Translations under genes and position numbers: made by a program
Source: JBAZWV01 sp964393325
GTDB lineage: Bacteria > Patescibacteriota > Patescibacteriia > 2-12-FULL-60-25
DNA length: 64,000 nucleotides
Reading direction: 5' to 3'
Assembly: GCA_964393325.1 (NCBI GenBank)
Contig: CAYMTE010000001.1
Location: 56,636-120,635 of the forward strand
The notes under the pieces: generated by a model
Told to the model about the DNA's origin: nothing
The model's database searches: none
The model's input: only the letters and a program-made list of their open reading frames with translations
Shown here: positions 1 to 9,565 of the stretch, piece after piece
Layout of the letters: the number at the start of each line of letters is the position of its first letter
Numbering within the stretch: the stretch's first letter is position 1

Positions 1-1281
1 ACGCCGCGTACGGGATTCGTTGGCGTCTCGCAGCTTCCGTCGGGATGCTATGGAATGATTCATCGGGGCGCGCTGTCGATTCATGCGTATCATGCGTGGT
101 CTCGCGAGGTGCATCAGATGACCGAGGCAGACATCGATGAAGGGATTCGGTCGCGCCTCGACGAAGCGGTGAAGCTGCGTATGCTCGCGGCGGACGTTCC
201 CGTGGGTGCCTTTTTATCCGGCGGCGTTGATTCCGCCGCGGTCGTGGCGTACGCATCCAGATACGTGGATGAGCTGCAGACGTTCACGATGGGATTCGCT
301 GATGCGTCTGGGATGTCTCGCGCTGCTGGAGATGAACGAGATGATGCACAAGAGATCGCGGCGCATTTTAAAACGAAGCATCATGCGTTCGAGGCGAAGC
401 CGGAAGATTTGTTGCGTCTCATTGATGAACTTGTGATGCACTACGATGCGCCGTATGCGGACTCATCCGCGTTGCCGCTATGGCTACTTGCGAAGGAGAC
501 GTCGAAGCAGATTAAGGTTGTGCTGACGGGTGATGGGGGAGATGAGACGTTCGGCGGATACAAACGATACGTCGCGTATGAGCGCGCGAAGCGTCTTCCG
601 CGTGTTAGTGCGCCGATTGTTCGATTATTCGGTCAGGCACTGCATGATCCGCGTTTTAAACGCATGGCGGATGTTGTCGCGACGAGATCATACGGTGAAC
701 TGTTTTGCGGTGCGTATTTCGGATCCTCAATGCTTCGAGAGTTGTGCACGAATGATTTTTTGAATCAGACGTCACACGCAGATGCGGTCGGATACGTGTC
801 TCGGACGATGAATGGCGCGAACGATGTAGCGTCCGCGATGTTCTTTGATCTCACGTCCTATCTCCCGGATGATCTTAATGTAAAAATGGATCGTGCAACC
901 ATGCGGTTTGGGTTGGAAGCGCGCGCGCCATTTTTGGACCAGGAGATGGTGCGATTTTCCCTCGGGCTCCCATTGAACCAAACGGTGAGTCATGGTAAGA
1001 CAAAAATCGCGCTGAAACGCGCACTCCGATCCGTTGTCCCGCAGGAAGTTTTGGCTCGAAAAAAGCGCGGTTTTCAGGTGCCGCTGGCCTCGTGGTTTCG
1101 CGGTCCGCTCGCAGGTCTCGTTCAAGATCGCTGCCTTGATCCATCCGGACCGCTCGCTCAGATCGTCCGATTGGATGCGGTGAAGCGCCTGATGACAGCG
1201 CATCAGCGCGGCGCGGATCATGGAAATCGATTGTGGATGTTGCTTGCGCTCTCGAGTTGGTTGAATGCCCATCATGTCTAA
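1..1281 (+). CDS. asnB: Asparagine synthase (glutamine-hydrolysing), C-terminal part, cut by window start
   Basis: The frame is open to base 1, so this is the 3' part of a longer gene; the first ATG at 55 is internal. The visible part is the synthetase domain: an ATP-pyrophosphatase loop SGGVDS (bases about 217-234) and a GDGGDE-FGGY motif near 529-560. The N-terminal glutaminase domain with its catalytic Cys2 must lie upstream. The family transfers glutamine-derived ammonia to a carboxylate activated as an acyl-adenylate. In polysaccharide loci such homologues often amidate uronic acids rather than make asparagine; that role here is inferred from the neighbouring UDP-sugar genes. A full paralogue lies at 13679. 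The 3' end overlaps the next gene by 8 bases. Confidence 0.9.
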   Translation, partial: TPRTGFVGVSQLPSGCYGMIHRGALSIHAYHAWSREVHQMTEADIDEGIRSRLDEAVKLRMLAADVPVGAFLSGGVDSAAVVAYASRYVDELQTFTMGFADASGMSRAAGDERDDAQEIAAHFKTKHHAFEAKPEDLLRLIDELVMHYDAPYADSSALPLWLLAKETSKQIKVVLTGDGGDETFGGYKRYVAYERAKRLPRVSAPIVRLFGQALHDPRFKRMADVVATRSYGELFCGAYFGSSMLRELCTNDFLNQTSHADAVGYVSRTMNGANDVASAMFFDLTSYLPDDLNVKMDRATMRFGLEARAPFLDQEMVRFSLGLPLNQTVSHGKTKIALKRALRSVVPQEVLARKKRGFQVPLASWFRGPLAGLVQDRCLDPSGPLAQIVRLDAVKRLMTAHQRGADHGNRLWMLLALSSWLNAHHV

Positions 1282-2206
1282 ACGTGTTCTCGTTACCGGA
1301 GGAGCTGGATTTGTCGGATCACATCTCTGTGATCGGTTGATTCGTGATGGCCACACGGTGAAGTGTCTTGATAATTTGTTCACGGGGTCGCGGGCGAACA
1401 TCGCGCATTTGATGTCGTATCCATCGTTTACGTTTGTGGAGCGGGATGTTCAGCAATCGCTGACGGGAGAATATGACTGGATATTCAATCTCGCGTGTCC
1501 GGCTTCGCCGCCACATTATCAACATGATCCGGTTGAGACGGTTCGCACGAACGTGCTCGGGATGATTAATTGCCTTGAGCTTGCGCGGAACACGAACGCG
1601 CGGATTCTGCAGGCGTCCACGTCTGAAGTGTACGGCGATCCGTTGGTGCATCCGCAAACGGAAGCGTATTGGGGAAATGTGAATCCGATTTCTCGGCGCG
1701 CGTGTTACGACGAAGGTAAGCGATGCGCGGAAACGTTGTGTTTTGATTATCACCGTGAATACGGTGTCGATATCCGCGTCATCCGCATTTTTAATACGTA
1801 CGGGCCGCGCATGGCAAAGGATGACGGCCGCGTCGTGTCCAATTTTATTTTGCAAGCGCTTCGTGGCGAGGATCTGACGGTGTATGGCGACGGAACGTAC
1901 ACGCGATCGTTTCAATACGTGGACGATCTCATCGAGGGGATGATGCGCATGATGATGCGTGAGGGATTCACGGGGCCGGTGAATATCGGGAACCCTGGCG
2001 AGTTTACGATTTTGGATCTTGCAAAGATCGTGATTGAGATGACGAGCTCGTCGTCGGCGATTCGTCATCTTCCGGCGGTTGAGCACGACCCGAAGCAACG
2101 TCAGGCGGATATCACGCTTGCAAGAGAGATGCTTGGATGGGAGCCAAACATTCCGCTTCGTGATGGTCTCGAAAAAACCATCGCGTATTTTCGCACGGTT
2201 GTATGA
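1274..2206 (+). CDS. uxs: UDP-glucuronate decarboxylase (UDP-xylose synthase) family
   Basis: A short-chain dehydrogenase/reductase of about 310 residues that should convert UDP-glucuronate to UDP-xylose or its 4-keto intermediate with bound NAD. Visible are the Rossmann glycine motif GGAGFVGSH, the UXS hallmark LACPASPPHYQ, the STSEVYG serine/threonine site and the YDEGK catalytic Tyr-Lys pair, followed by FNTYGPRM and SFQYVDDL. The last two motifs and the hallmark place it in the UXS group rather than among general epimerases. ATG 1274 overlaps the upstream stop by 8 bases; ATG 1265 is an alternative. It would use UDP-GlcA from the GalU and UGD-like steps encoded at 28923 and 44534. Confidence 0.88.
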   Translation: MSKRVLVTGGAGFVGSHLCDRLIRDGHTVKCLDNLFTGSRANIAHLMSYPSFTFVERDVQQSLTGEYDWIFNLACPASPPHYQHDPVETVRTNVLGMINCLELARNTNARILQASTSEVYGDPLVHPQTEAYWGNVNPISRRACYDEGKRCAETLCFDYHREYGVDIRVIRIFNTYGPRMAKDDGRVVSNFILQALRGEDLTVYGDGTYTRSFQYVDDLIEGMMRMMMREGFTGPVNIGNPGEFTILDLAKIVIEMTSSSSAIRHLPAVEHDPKQRQADITLAREMLGWEPNIPLRDGLEKTIAYFRTVV

Positions 2207-3336
2207 CGAAACGTGTTCTCATTTTTGCCACAACGTACTTCCCGCTGGTCGGTGGAGCAGAAGTTGCGATGAAAGAACTTACGGATCGATTGCCGGACGG
2301 GCCGTTCGATTTGGTGTGTGCGAAGATTCGGCCGGGACTTCCGTCGATAGAGAAGATTGGGAATGTGACCGTGCATCGTGTGGGCATCGGCGCGCCAATC
2401 GATAAGTTTTTGCTTCCGCTTTTTGGCCCACTCGTTGCGCTCCGTATCGAAGGATCACGCGATGCGCTCATATGGTCGCTCATGGCGAGCTACGGCGGAT
2501 TCGCGGCGCTTGCGTACACGTGGCTTCGACCACGAGCAAAGATGTTGCTTACGCTCCAAGAAGGAGATCCGCTTGAGCACTATGCGGCACGAGCGGGTCG
2601 ATTGCAGTTTTTGCATCGACTCATCTTCCGTCGGGCGACGGCCGTGCAGGCGATCAGTCATTTTCTTGCGACGTGGGCAACGCAGATGGGGTTTGCGGGT
2701 GAACCGGTCGTGATCCCGAATGGCGTGGACGTTGTTCGGTTTGCGGCGTCGATAGCGACGGAACGCCGTGAGGAGCTTCGTCGTACCTGGGGCGCGGCAC
2801 CGACCGATACGGTACTCGTGACGACATCGCGGCTATCGTTGAAGAATGGGATAGACGATTTGATCCGTTCGCTTTCGTTGCTTCCGCCGTCGTACAAACT
2901 TGTGATCGCGGGGGACGGCGAAGATCGTGCCTCGTTGGAGGCGTTGGGTGAGCAAGCGCGCCTCGGTGATCGTGTGATGTTTTTGGGAACGCGTCGTCAT
3001 GACGAATTGCCGGATATCCTGCATGCGTCGGATGTGTTTGTTCGTGCATCGCGTTCGGAAGGATTGGGAAATTCATTTCTCGAAGCGATGGCGGCGGGGC
3101 TTCCGATCGTGGGAACACCCGTTGGAGGGATTCCGGATTTTTTGACGGACGGGCAGACGGGCGTATTCTGTGAACCGCAGAACCCTGCATCCATCGCGCG
3201 TGCCGTTCAACGCATTCAAGAGGAACCTGGGTTGCGGGAGCGGTTAATCCGACAGGGCGCGGAGGTTGTTCGAGAGCGGTTCGCGTGGGACGGCATTGCA
3301 CAGCGCATGCAAGCGCTTCTAACGTCATGCGTATGA
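2203..3336 (+). CDS. Glycosyltransferase family 4
   Basis: A 377-residue GT-B-fold cytoplasmic glycosyltransferase. The N-terminal acceptor half begins with a glycine-rich loop (YFPLVGGAE). The C-terminal half has the donor-binding E-x7-E element around residues 286-294 (SEGLGNSFLEAM), followed by GLPIVGTPVGG. The length is normal for the family. It starts at an ATGA overlap with the upstream epimerase, so the two are translationally coupled. It probably retains the stereochemistry of an NDP-sugar donor while extending the lipid-linked glycan; the sugar and linkage cannot be read from sequence. Confidence 0.88.
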   Translation: MTKRVLIFATTYFPLVGGAEVAMKELTDRLPDGPFDLVCAKIRPGLPSIEKIGNVTVHRVGIGAPIDKFLLPLFGPLVALRIEGSRDALIWSLMASYGGFAALAYTWLRPRAKMLLTLQEGDPLEHYAARAGRLQFLHRLIFRRATAVQAISHFLATWATQMGFAGEPVVIPNGVDVVRFAASIATERREELRRTWGAAPTDTVLVTTSRLSLKNGIDDLIRSLSLLPPSYKLVIAGDGEDRASLEALGEQARLGDRVMFLGTRRHDELPDILHASDVFVRASRSEGLGNSFLEAMAAGLPIVGTPVGGIPDFLTDGQTGVFCEPQNPASIARAVQRIQEEPGLRERLIRQGAEVVRERFAWDGIAQRMQALLTSCV

Positions 3337-4034
3337 TGATCTATGAACGCGGCAATGCCGCAAAACAATGGATGCTTGCGGATCTTGATCGCCGGTTCGG
3401 TGATCGTCCCGTTCATGTCCTTGATCTTGCCGGCGGGAGCGGGCGTATTTGGCAGGTGTTTCTCGCATCGCATCCGAACGCGAAGGTCGTTGTGATCGAT
3501 ACGGATGAACATGCGATTGCACGCGGGAAACGGATGTATGAGGGAAATGCACAGATGGAGTTGCGCATATTCGACGCACAACGGCCTGTCGAAGAAACGG
3601 TTGATGTCGTCACGGCGATGAGCGCGGTTGAGCACGTCGTTGATCGTCCGGCATTTCTCAAGACGGCATGGTCCTCGCTTGCACGCGGCGGCATTGCCTA
3701 TATGAATTACGACGTCGGACATTTTCGGTCGTCGGATCTGAAAGAACGTATCATGGTGCCGGTGAGTCAGCTTCTCGCGCGATTCGGCATTGAAGGACCG
3801 TATATGAAGAAGGTGGATGATGCGCTGTTTCGATCACAGGCTGAAGCGCAGGGATTCACGATGCTGTCGATGAAGAAGCATAACCTCGGCACACTGAAAG
3901 GATTTATGCGCGAGGCGACCGATGATCAGCTCGCGGTGTGGTTTGAGATGGAAGAGCGGATGAATGAGGTGTTTACACCAGAGCGGCTCGATGCCGTCAT
4001 GTTTTCGACGACGCTTGTATTGCAAAAACCATGA
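3333..4034 (+). CDS. Class I SAM-dependent methyltransferase
   Basis: About 233 residues. Motif I reads VLDLAGGSGRIW and is followed by an acidic strand end (VVIDTDEHA) and the post-motif VVTAMSAVEHVVD, as in UbiE/Methyltransf_11-type enzymes. The open frame extends upstream to 3285, but ATG 3333 forms an ATGA overlap with the preceding stop like its neighbours, so it is preferred. Its position inside a glycosyltransferase operon suggests O-methylation of a sugar or nucleotide sugar; that substrate is inferred. It overlaps the downstream fusion gene by 4 bases. Confidence 0.8.
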   Translation: MMIYERGNAAKQWMLADLDRRFGDRPVHVLDLAGGSGRIWQVFLASHPNAKVVVIDTDEHAIARGKRMYEGNAQMELRIFDAQRPVEETVDVVTAMSAVEHVVDRPAFLKTAWSSLARGGIAYMNYDVGHFRSSDLKERIMVPVSQLLARFGIEGPYMKKVDDALFRSQAEAQGFTMLSMKKHNLGTLKGFMREATDDQLAVWFEMEERMNEVFTPERLDAVMFSTTLVLQKP

Positions 4035-7000
4035 GAATTTTGCTTGCGACGGGGATTTATCCTCCAGAATCCGGCGGACCAGCGACGTATACGGCAGGTT
4101 TAGCTTCAGCGTTTCGTGCGCAGGGGCATCATGTTGAGGTGCTCGCGTATGGAAATCCGGATGTGAACGATGCGGGAGTAACGCGCGTGTCTCGTCGCGG
4201 CGGTGCGATTATTCGGTATCTTCGGTATGCCTGGCATGCATTTCGGTTGGCGCGTCGCAGCGATGTCGTGTATGCGCAGGGGCCGGTGTCTGAAGGGCTG
4301 CCGACAATGATTGGCGCGCGACTCGCCGGGCGTTCGGTGACGATGAAGGTTGTTGGCGACTATGCGTGGGAAATGGCCATGCAGGACCGCGATGCGGTGA
4401 TTCGCGTAGGGGCGATTCATGAATTGCCCCTACTGGATGGGTTTCTCGCGGAGCGACATGGTGGCGTTATTGGTCTCTACGAACGAATCGAACGATGGAC
4501 GGCGCGACGCGCAGAACGCGTGATCGTGCCAAGTCGATATCTCAAAACGGTTGTTGAACGCTGGGGCGTTTCGGGCGAGCGGATTCATGTGATTGTGAAT
4601 GCGACGGAGCCGATGCCGGAAACGCGAGGACGCGTGGCAGAGCGACGCGCGTTGAACGTGGATGATCGCGTCGTCATTCTGACGGCGGTTCGTGCTGTTC
4701 CGTGGAAAGGTGTTGCGGATCTTATTACATCCGTGAAAGATCTCCCACCGTCGTATCTTCTCGTGGTCGCGGGAGATGGTCCGATGTTTGATGATTGGTC
4801 ACTCCTCGCAAAGAAGCTTGGCGTTGAAGATCGCGTGCGGATGTTAGGTCGCATTGATCGGGCAACGCTTGCCGCATGGTATGCCGCTGCGGATGTGTTT
4901 GCACTTAATTCCGGCTACGAGGGGTATCCGCATGTTGTCGCGGAAGCGGCGATGTTTGGCGTGCCGTGCGTGGTGAGCGATCAGGGCGGAAATCCGGAAA
5001 CGAAAGAGACGTTCGGTGATCTTATTCGCATCGTACCGTATGCGGACGTTTCGGCGTGGACGCGTGCGCTTGCGACGGTCACTCGTCGCTCTGATGCACC
5101 GTATGCACGGGTATCCGATCTGTCATACGCAGACATGGTGACGACAACGCTTGCGACGATAAAGGGGAAGAATGATCCGCTCTCGGTCGTGATGGTGAGC
5201 TATGACCGAGACCTGCTCAATTCGTCATCCGCAACGGCAATGCGTGTGCGTTCGATGTCGGACGCGACGCTGACCGTTTCCCCGATGGTGATGCAGGGAC
5301 GACTGTTGCGTTCGCTTGTACATGGTATTCGATTGATCCGTGCATCATCCGCGCGCGTGGTGGTGACGGCGCAAGATCCATTTGCTGCGGGACTCGTCGG
5401 GTATCTCATGTCGCGATGGATGAATGTGCCGCTCGAGATTCAAGAACACGGTGATTTCTTTTCGGGGGAATGGATCAAAGAATCGTGGAAGAACCGAGTG
5501 CTGTCGTGTCTTGGTCGGTTTATCCTGAAACGCGCGGAGCGTGTGCGCGTGGTGAGCGATCGCGTCAAACAGCAGATGATGTGTCTCGGCGTCGATGCGC
5601 ATCGTGTTGATGTTATTCCGGTTGCGCAAGATTTGTCTCGATTGCTCGAAATGCCACTACGGTCGATGGCAGATGTTCCGCATATCGTTGTGCCGTGTCG
5701 GTTTGTTGAACAGAAAGGCCTAGACACGTTGATGGACGCGATATCGCAATTGAAGAACGAGCGTATTCCGTTCATGCTCTCGTTGATCGGTACGGGGCCG
5801 CTGGAACAAAAGCTTCGCAAACGAATCACGGAATTGAACCTGTCGGATCGCGTATCGCTCAAGCCATGGGGGAGCTTGCTTGATGTGTGGACGGCCGCGG
5901 ATCTCTTTGTGATGTCGTCACGGTACGAGGGATTTGGTCGGACGATTACCGAGGCGATGGCGGCGGGGGTACCGATCGTGACGACGGATGTTGGATGCGT
6001 TGGGTCGATATTCCGTCCGCAGATCGACGGCCGCGTCGTGCAGCCGAACGATGCGCGTGGTCTTGCGGCTGCGATACGGGAGCAGCTTCGCGAGCCGGAG
6101 CGTCGCGAGGCGATGCGGGTGAGTGCGCGAGATCACGTGCGGACGATCGCTGGGCAGGATGAGTTGCATGCGCAGCAGCGTTTGGGATGGCGGGGGATGC
6201 GGGTCGAAGGGGAGACGGGCCCGCGATTTGAACTGTGGGTCGGCGCGTTTCTTGTTCTTGTCGTATTATCGCGCATCGCATCCGTCGCGCTTTTTCATGA
6301 GTCGCTGGTGAATCGAGAATGGGGGTTCTTCTATCTCGTCGATCACTGGTTTCAGGGATACGGGTACAGTTATGCGCGTGAGTTGGGATGCGCATCGGCG
6401 TACCGTTCGCCAGGATATCTCTTTTTTCTGACGGGTCTGTACGCGATATTTTCACCGACGAACACACTGGCTCAAGCGGTCGTGCAGAATATCTTCGTCG
6501 TTGGCGTGCTGTGGTTGGTGTATGTCGTTGGTCGACGATTCGTCGGGAAGCGCGCCGCGCTCATCGGCGGCTTGCTCATGACGTGTTATCCGTACACGTT
6601 CTATCACTACACGCAGTACTATCACACCTTTCTTTCGTCATTCTTCCTGCTGTTGCTCGTATGGTGCGTGCTCCGTCTCACGGAGACGAAGCGTTATGCC
6701 TGGGCGATTGCGTCGGGAGTATCGATTGCGGCGTTGGCGTACGTTCAGGGAACGATTTTGCCGGCAACGCCGTTCATCGTGTTCTGGATCGCGTGGAAGC
6801 TTTGGCCGGAATGGAAGCGCGTGATCGGGTTCGCGGCGGTGATGGCGATTGTGTCTGCAGGATGTATCGCCCCGTGGACGTATCGGAACTGGAAGGAGCT
6901 CCATGCATTTGCGCCGCTCACGACGGATTTGGGGCATGCGTTTTTCAAAGCAAATAACGAAAATATTTATCAGCTGACACTTCGCGGGTATCCGCAGGAA

Positions 7001-7642
7001 ATCGTCGACAACGTCACGGTGTCATCGACGAACCCGATGTACAAGCAATATCGCATGCCGCCGGAGCTTGAAGCGGAGCTACAGGCGGATGGTGTGTATC
7101 AGGAATCTGTGAACTGGACGGAGTGGCATCCGCGCGAACCGAACGGTGATGTGGCAACGTGCGCGGAGCTTGGGCCGTTGACAGAGGTTGAATTCAATCG
7201 CTACTGGATGGAGAAAGGATCCGCGTGGTTTACGGCGCATTGGTGGCCGGAGGGATTCAAGTTGCAGCTCCTCAAATTGAAGACGTTCTGGCAGCCAAGT
7301 CTCTTCCCGTCGGTGAAAACCGGTGCGGCGTGGTCATTCGCGGGGAGTCCGTTGAAAGTTTGGCTCGCACGGAACGTGATGGCTGCCGCGTCTGCGGTCG
7401 TGATCTTTGGTGGTCTTCTCGGTATCTTTTTTGCCGTGCGACGTCGCGACAAGAATGTGTGGCTGCCGATCGTATTTGTGGTCGTGTATAGTATGTTGCA
7501 CACGTTCTTCGCCGGGTATACAAAATATCGCATTCCGCTCGATAACCTGCTCGCGATGTACGCCGGATGGACGCTCCTCGCGCTCGTAGACCATGTCCGC
7601 GGCCGCGCTCACTCGAAACACGACTCTCATGACAAACACTGA
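4031..7642 (+). CDS. Three-domain fusion: GT4 + GT4 + polytopic membrane glycosyltransferase
   Basis: A single 1203-residue frame with three enzymes in a row. Residues 1 to about 375 form one complete GT4 domain (glycine loop YPPESGGPATY; E-x7-E near residue 297 in YEGYPHVVAEAA). Residues about 381 to 715 form a second GT4 domain (E-x7-E near 633 in YEGFGRTITEAM). From about 735 to the end there are many hydrophobic helices broken by a large loop (about 950-1100), resembling GT39/ArnT-type enzymes that use polyprenyl-phosphate sugars on the outer face. The GT4 parts would act in the cytoplasm and the membrane part would export-side glycosylate. No stop or frameshift interrupts it. It starts at an ATGA overlap. 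Separate genes are the usual arrangement, so the fusion is odd. Confidence 0.85.
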   Translation: MRILLATGIYPPESGGPATYTAGLASAFRAQGHHVEVLAYGNPDVNDAGVTRVSRRGGAIIRYLRYAWHAFRLARRSDVVYAQGPVSEGLPTMIGARLAGRSVTMKVVGDYAWEMAMQDRDAVIRVGAIHELPLLDGFLAERHGGVIGLYERIERWTARRAERVIVPSRYLKTVVERWGVSGERIHVIVNATEPMPETRGRVAERRALNVDDRVVILTAVRAVPWKGVADLITSVKDLPPSYLLVVAGDGPMFDDWSLLAKKLGVEDRVRMLGRIDRATLAAWYAAADVFALNSGYEGYPHVVAEAAMFGVPCVVSDQGGNPETKETFGDLIRIVPYADVSAWTRALATVTRRSDAPYARVSDLSYADMVTTTLATIKGKNDPLSVVMVSYDRDLLNSSSATAMRVRSMSDATLTVSPMVMQGRLLRSLVHGIRLIRASSARVVVTAQDPFAAGLVGYLMSRWMNVPLEIQEHGDFFSGEWIKESWKNRVLSCLGRFILKRAERVRVVSDRVKQQMMCLGVDAHRVDVIPVAQDLSRLLEMPLRSMADVPHIVVPCRFVEQKGLDTLMDAISQLKNERIPFMLSLIGTGPLEQKLRKRITELNLSDRVSLKPWGSLLDVWTAADLFVMSSRYEGFGRTITEAMAAGVPIVTTDVGCVGSIFRPQIDGRVVQPNDARGLAAAIREQLREPERREAMRVSARDHVRTIAGQDELHAQQRLGWRGMRVEGETGPRFELWVGAFLVLVVLSRIASVALFHESLVNREWGFFYLVDHWFQGYGYSYARELGCASAYRSPGYLFFLTGLYAIFSPTNTLAQAVVQNIFVVGVLWLVYVVGRRFVGKRAALIGGLLMTCYPYTFYHYTQYYHTFLSSFFLLLLVWCVLRLTETKRYAWAIASGVSIAALAYVQGTILPATPFIVFWIAWKLWPEWKRVIGFAAVMAIVSAGCIAPWTYRNWKELHAFAPLTTDLGHAFFKANNENIYQLTLRGYPQEIVDNVTVSSTNPMYKQYRMPPELEAELQADGVYQESVNWTEWHPREPNGDVATCAELGPLTEVEFNRYWMEKGSAWFTAHWWPEGFKLQLLKLKTFWQPSLFPSVKTGAAWSFAGSPLKVWLARNVMAAASAVVIFGGLLGIFFAVRRRDKNVWLPIVFVVVYSMLHTFFAGYTKYRIPLDNLLAMYAGWTLLALVDHVRGRAHSKHDSHDKH

Positions 7643-8435
7643 AGCTCACACGCGTGCTGCGAATGCCGTTGCCTCGGCGTTTCGCGCCATGCCGCCTAAA
7701 GATGCATCGAAGTATCGCGTGAATCGTGATCTCTACACACAGGTTCTGACAGAGCTGCTGTGTCGCGTTGGTGATCTCACGGGCAAGCGCGTCCTTGATG
7801 TTGGTGCAGGGCGTGGCATTCTTGCGATCGCGATCGCGTCGCTCGGCGCGCAAACACTTGCACTCGAGAAATACGTCTTTGATCACACGACGAGTGAGAT
7901 GTTCCACGAAGGAGGTGAAGAAGAACTCGCGCGTGTGTGGCGAGAGCATGGCGTTGAGCAGATCGTTGAAGATATTTTTTCCATGGATCGCGTGATCGAT
8001 CCGGCGAGTATAGATGCGGCGGTATCCGTGGAAGTGATCGAACATCTCAAATCTCCAAAGCGATTCTTAGAGCAGATTTCACGGGCGTTGAAACCCGGCG
8101 CGCCGCTCGTCATCGCGACACCCAACTATGGGCGGCTTCATGCGCGGCTTCGCCTGCTTGCGGGACAGAATCCGAAGCTGGATCTTCAGACCTTTTACAA
8201 TCTCGGCGAAGAAGGATTCGTTGGTCACTGGCGCGAATATCTTCCGCAAGAACTTCGTGAGATGTTGCAGTACGCGCAATTTACCGACATTCGTACGACG
8301 ACGTTTTGCGATCCATGGTACGCGCTCTCGAAAGGTGTTTCGCTCTACGCGATCAAACAGACGTGTATCCATCTCTTGTCGTATCTTCTTCCGAGCGCAA
8401 AATACGAAGCAATGGTGTCAGGTCGAAAGCCATGA
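7629..8435 (+). CDS. Class I SAM-dependent methyltransferase (UbiG-like)
   Basis: About 268 residues. SAM motif I is KRVLDVGAGRGILA, followed by an acidic residue after the second strand (LALEKYVFD) and a VSVEVIEHLKSP motif typical of UbiG/Methyltransf_11 proteins. The open frame reaches back to 7593, but ATG 7629 is preferred because it overlaps the fusion gene by only 14 bases. The substrate is unknown; within this operon a sugar hydroxyl or carboxyl is likely. The gene ends in an ATGA overlap with the next glycosyltransferase. Confidence 0.8.
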   Translation: MTNTEAHTRAANAVASAFRAMPPKDASKYRVNRDLYTQVLTELLCRVGDLTGKRVLDVGAGRGILAIAIASLGAQTLALEKYVFDHTTSEMFHEGGEEELARVWREHGVEQIVEDIFSMDRVIDPASIDAAVSVEVIEHLKSPKRFLEQISRALKPGAPLVIATPNYGRLHARLRLLAGQNPKLDLQTFYNLGEEGFVGHWREYLPQELREMLQYAQFTDIRTTTFCDPWYALSKGVSLYAIKQTCIHLLSYLLPSAKYEAMVSGRKP

Positions 8436-9565
8436 AGATCATTTTTGTTGAAAACGTTCGCATTCCCTCCGAGCGCGCGCATGCCTACCAGATCGTGCAG
8501 ACGTGCGCGTGGTTTGCACGTCTCGGGCATGAGGTTGTGCTCGTGAATCCGGATCGTGCCGGCGGCCGCGACGTATTTGAGGCGTTTGGCATCGAAAAAA
8601 ATCTGTTTCAACACGTCCGTCTTCGTGTGACGGATCCGCTTTCATGGTCGTGGTTTCCATCGAAAAAACTTGCCTACGTGTGGCAACGGTTTTCGTTTGT
8701 GCGAGCGGTGAAGGCGTGGGCGGCACCGCAGCGAGCGGATGTGTGGTATACGCGAGATCCAGCGATGGTGGATGTGTTGCGAGACGCGAGTCGTCGCGTT
8801 GTGCTTGAGTTGCATGACGCGCCTGACGCACAGCCTGCGCGATGGCATCGCATTAGATCGTTCGTGCAGAAATATGTCGTGATCACGCATGGGCTTACCG
8901 TGAAACTCCGTGAGCTCGGGATTGATGCGTCGCGAATCTGTGTCGCACCGGACGGATACGATCCGACGGAGTTTTTGTCATCTCCGAATCGGGCGGTGGA
9001 ACGCGAACGCCTCGGCGTTCCGTCTGATGCGTTTGTCGCGATCTACACAGGCGGGTTGTATTTGTGGAAGGGCGTTGATCTCGTCGTTCGTGCGTGGACG
9101 CAGACGGATTCGCGTGCGCATCTTGTGGTGATCGGCGGACCGGACGTGGATCGGGAGCGCATCGAACGATGTGTTGATCCGCGCGTTGCGTCACGCGTCC
9201 ATATCTTTCCGATGATGGAACGCGCGTCCGCGATTCGCGCGCTTGCTGCGGCGGATGTCGGACTTCTGACGACAGCTCCGGATCACGCGATCGGCCGATC
9301 GTACACATCTCCTATCAAGCAATTTGAATATCTTGCCGCAGGTCTTCCGATCATCGCGAGCAATGTCCCATCATCGCGCGAAGTGTTGACGGATGATGTT
9401 GCGAAATTTTTTCCTTACAGCGAAGACGGATTCGCTCAAGCTGTTACAGAGGCTCTCGAAGATCCGGAATGGCGTGCAAGAGCGTCAGTGCGATCGCGAG
9501 AGATCGTGGCGCCCTATACATGGGAGGCGAGAGCGCGTACGATTCTGACGCATATCGGCATATGA
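8432..9565 (+). CDS. Glycosyltransferase family 4
   Basis: 377 residues from ATG 8432, which overlaps the previous stop as ATGA; the open frame upstream of it is not used. The C-terminal donor domain has the family's SPIKQFEYLAAGLPII element and a GGLYLWKGVD strand-loop at the start of the second Rossmann fold. The N-terminal half carries the acceptor loop (VRIPSERAHAYQIVQT). It is probably a cytoplasmic NDP-sugar transferase acting on the lipid-linked glycan. It is coupled to the downstream GT2 by another ATGA. Confidence 0.85.
   Translation: MKIIFVENVRIPSERAHAYQIVQTCAWFARLGHEVVLVNPDRAGGRDVFEAFGIEKNLFQHVRLRVTDPLSWSWFPSKKLAYVWQRFSFVRAVKAWAAPQRADVWYTRDPAMVDVLRDASRRVVLELHDAPDAQPARWHRIRSFVQKYVVITHGLTVKLRELGIDASRICVAPDGYDPTEFLSSPNRAVERERLGVPSDAFVAIYTGGLYLWKGVDLVVRAWTQTDSRAHLVVIGGPDVDRERIERCVDPRVASRVHIFPMMERASAIRALAAADVGLLTTAPDHAIGRSYTSPIKQFEYLAAGLPIIASNVPSSREVLTDDVAKFFPYSEDGFAQAVTEALEDPEWRARASVRSREIVAPYTWEARARTILTHIGI

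Noticed and set aside
772..2098. Long minus-strand open frames (209 and 259 residues) opposite asnB and uxs
   Set aside because: Arg/His-rich shadow frames with no domain motifs; the + strand frames carry clear family motifs.
4031..7642. The triple fusion as an assembly or frameshift artefact
   Set aside because: All three domains stay in one frame without ambiguous bases, and the flanks overlap by 4 and 14 bases as elsewhere, so a natural fusion is the simpler reading; read support would still be useful.
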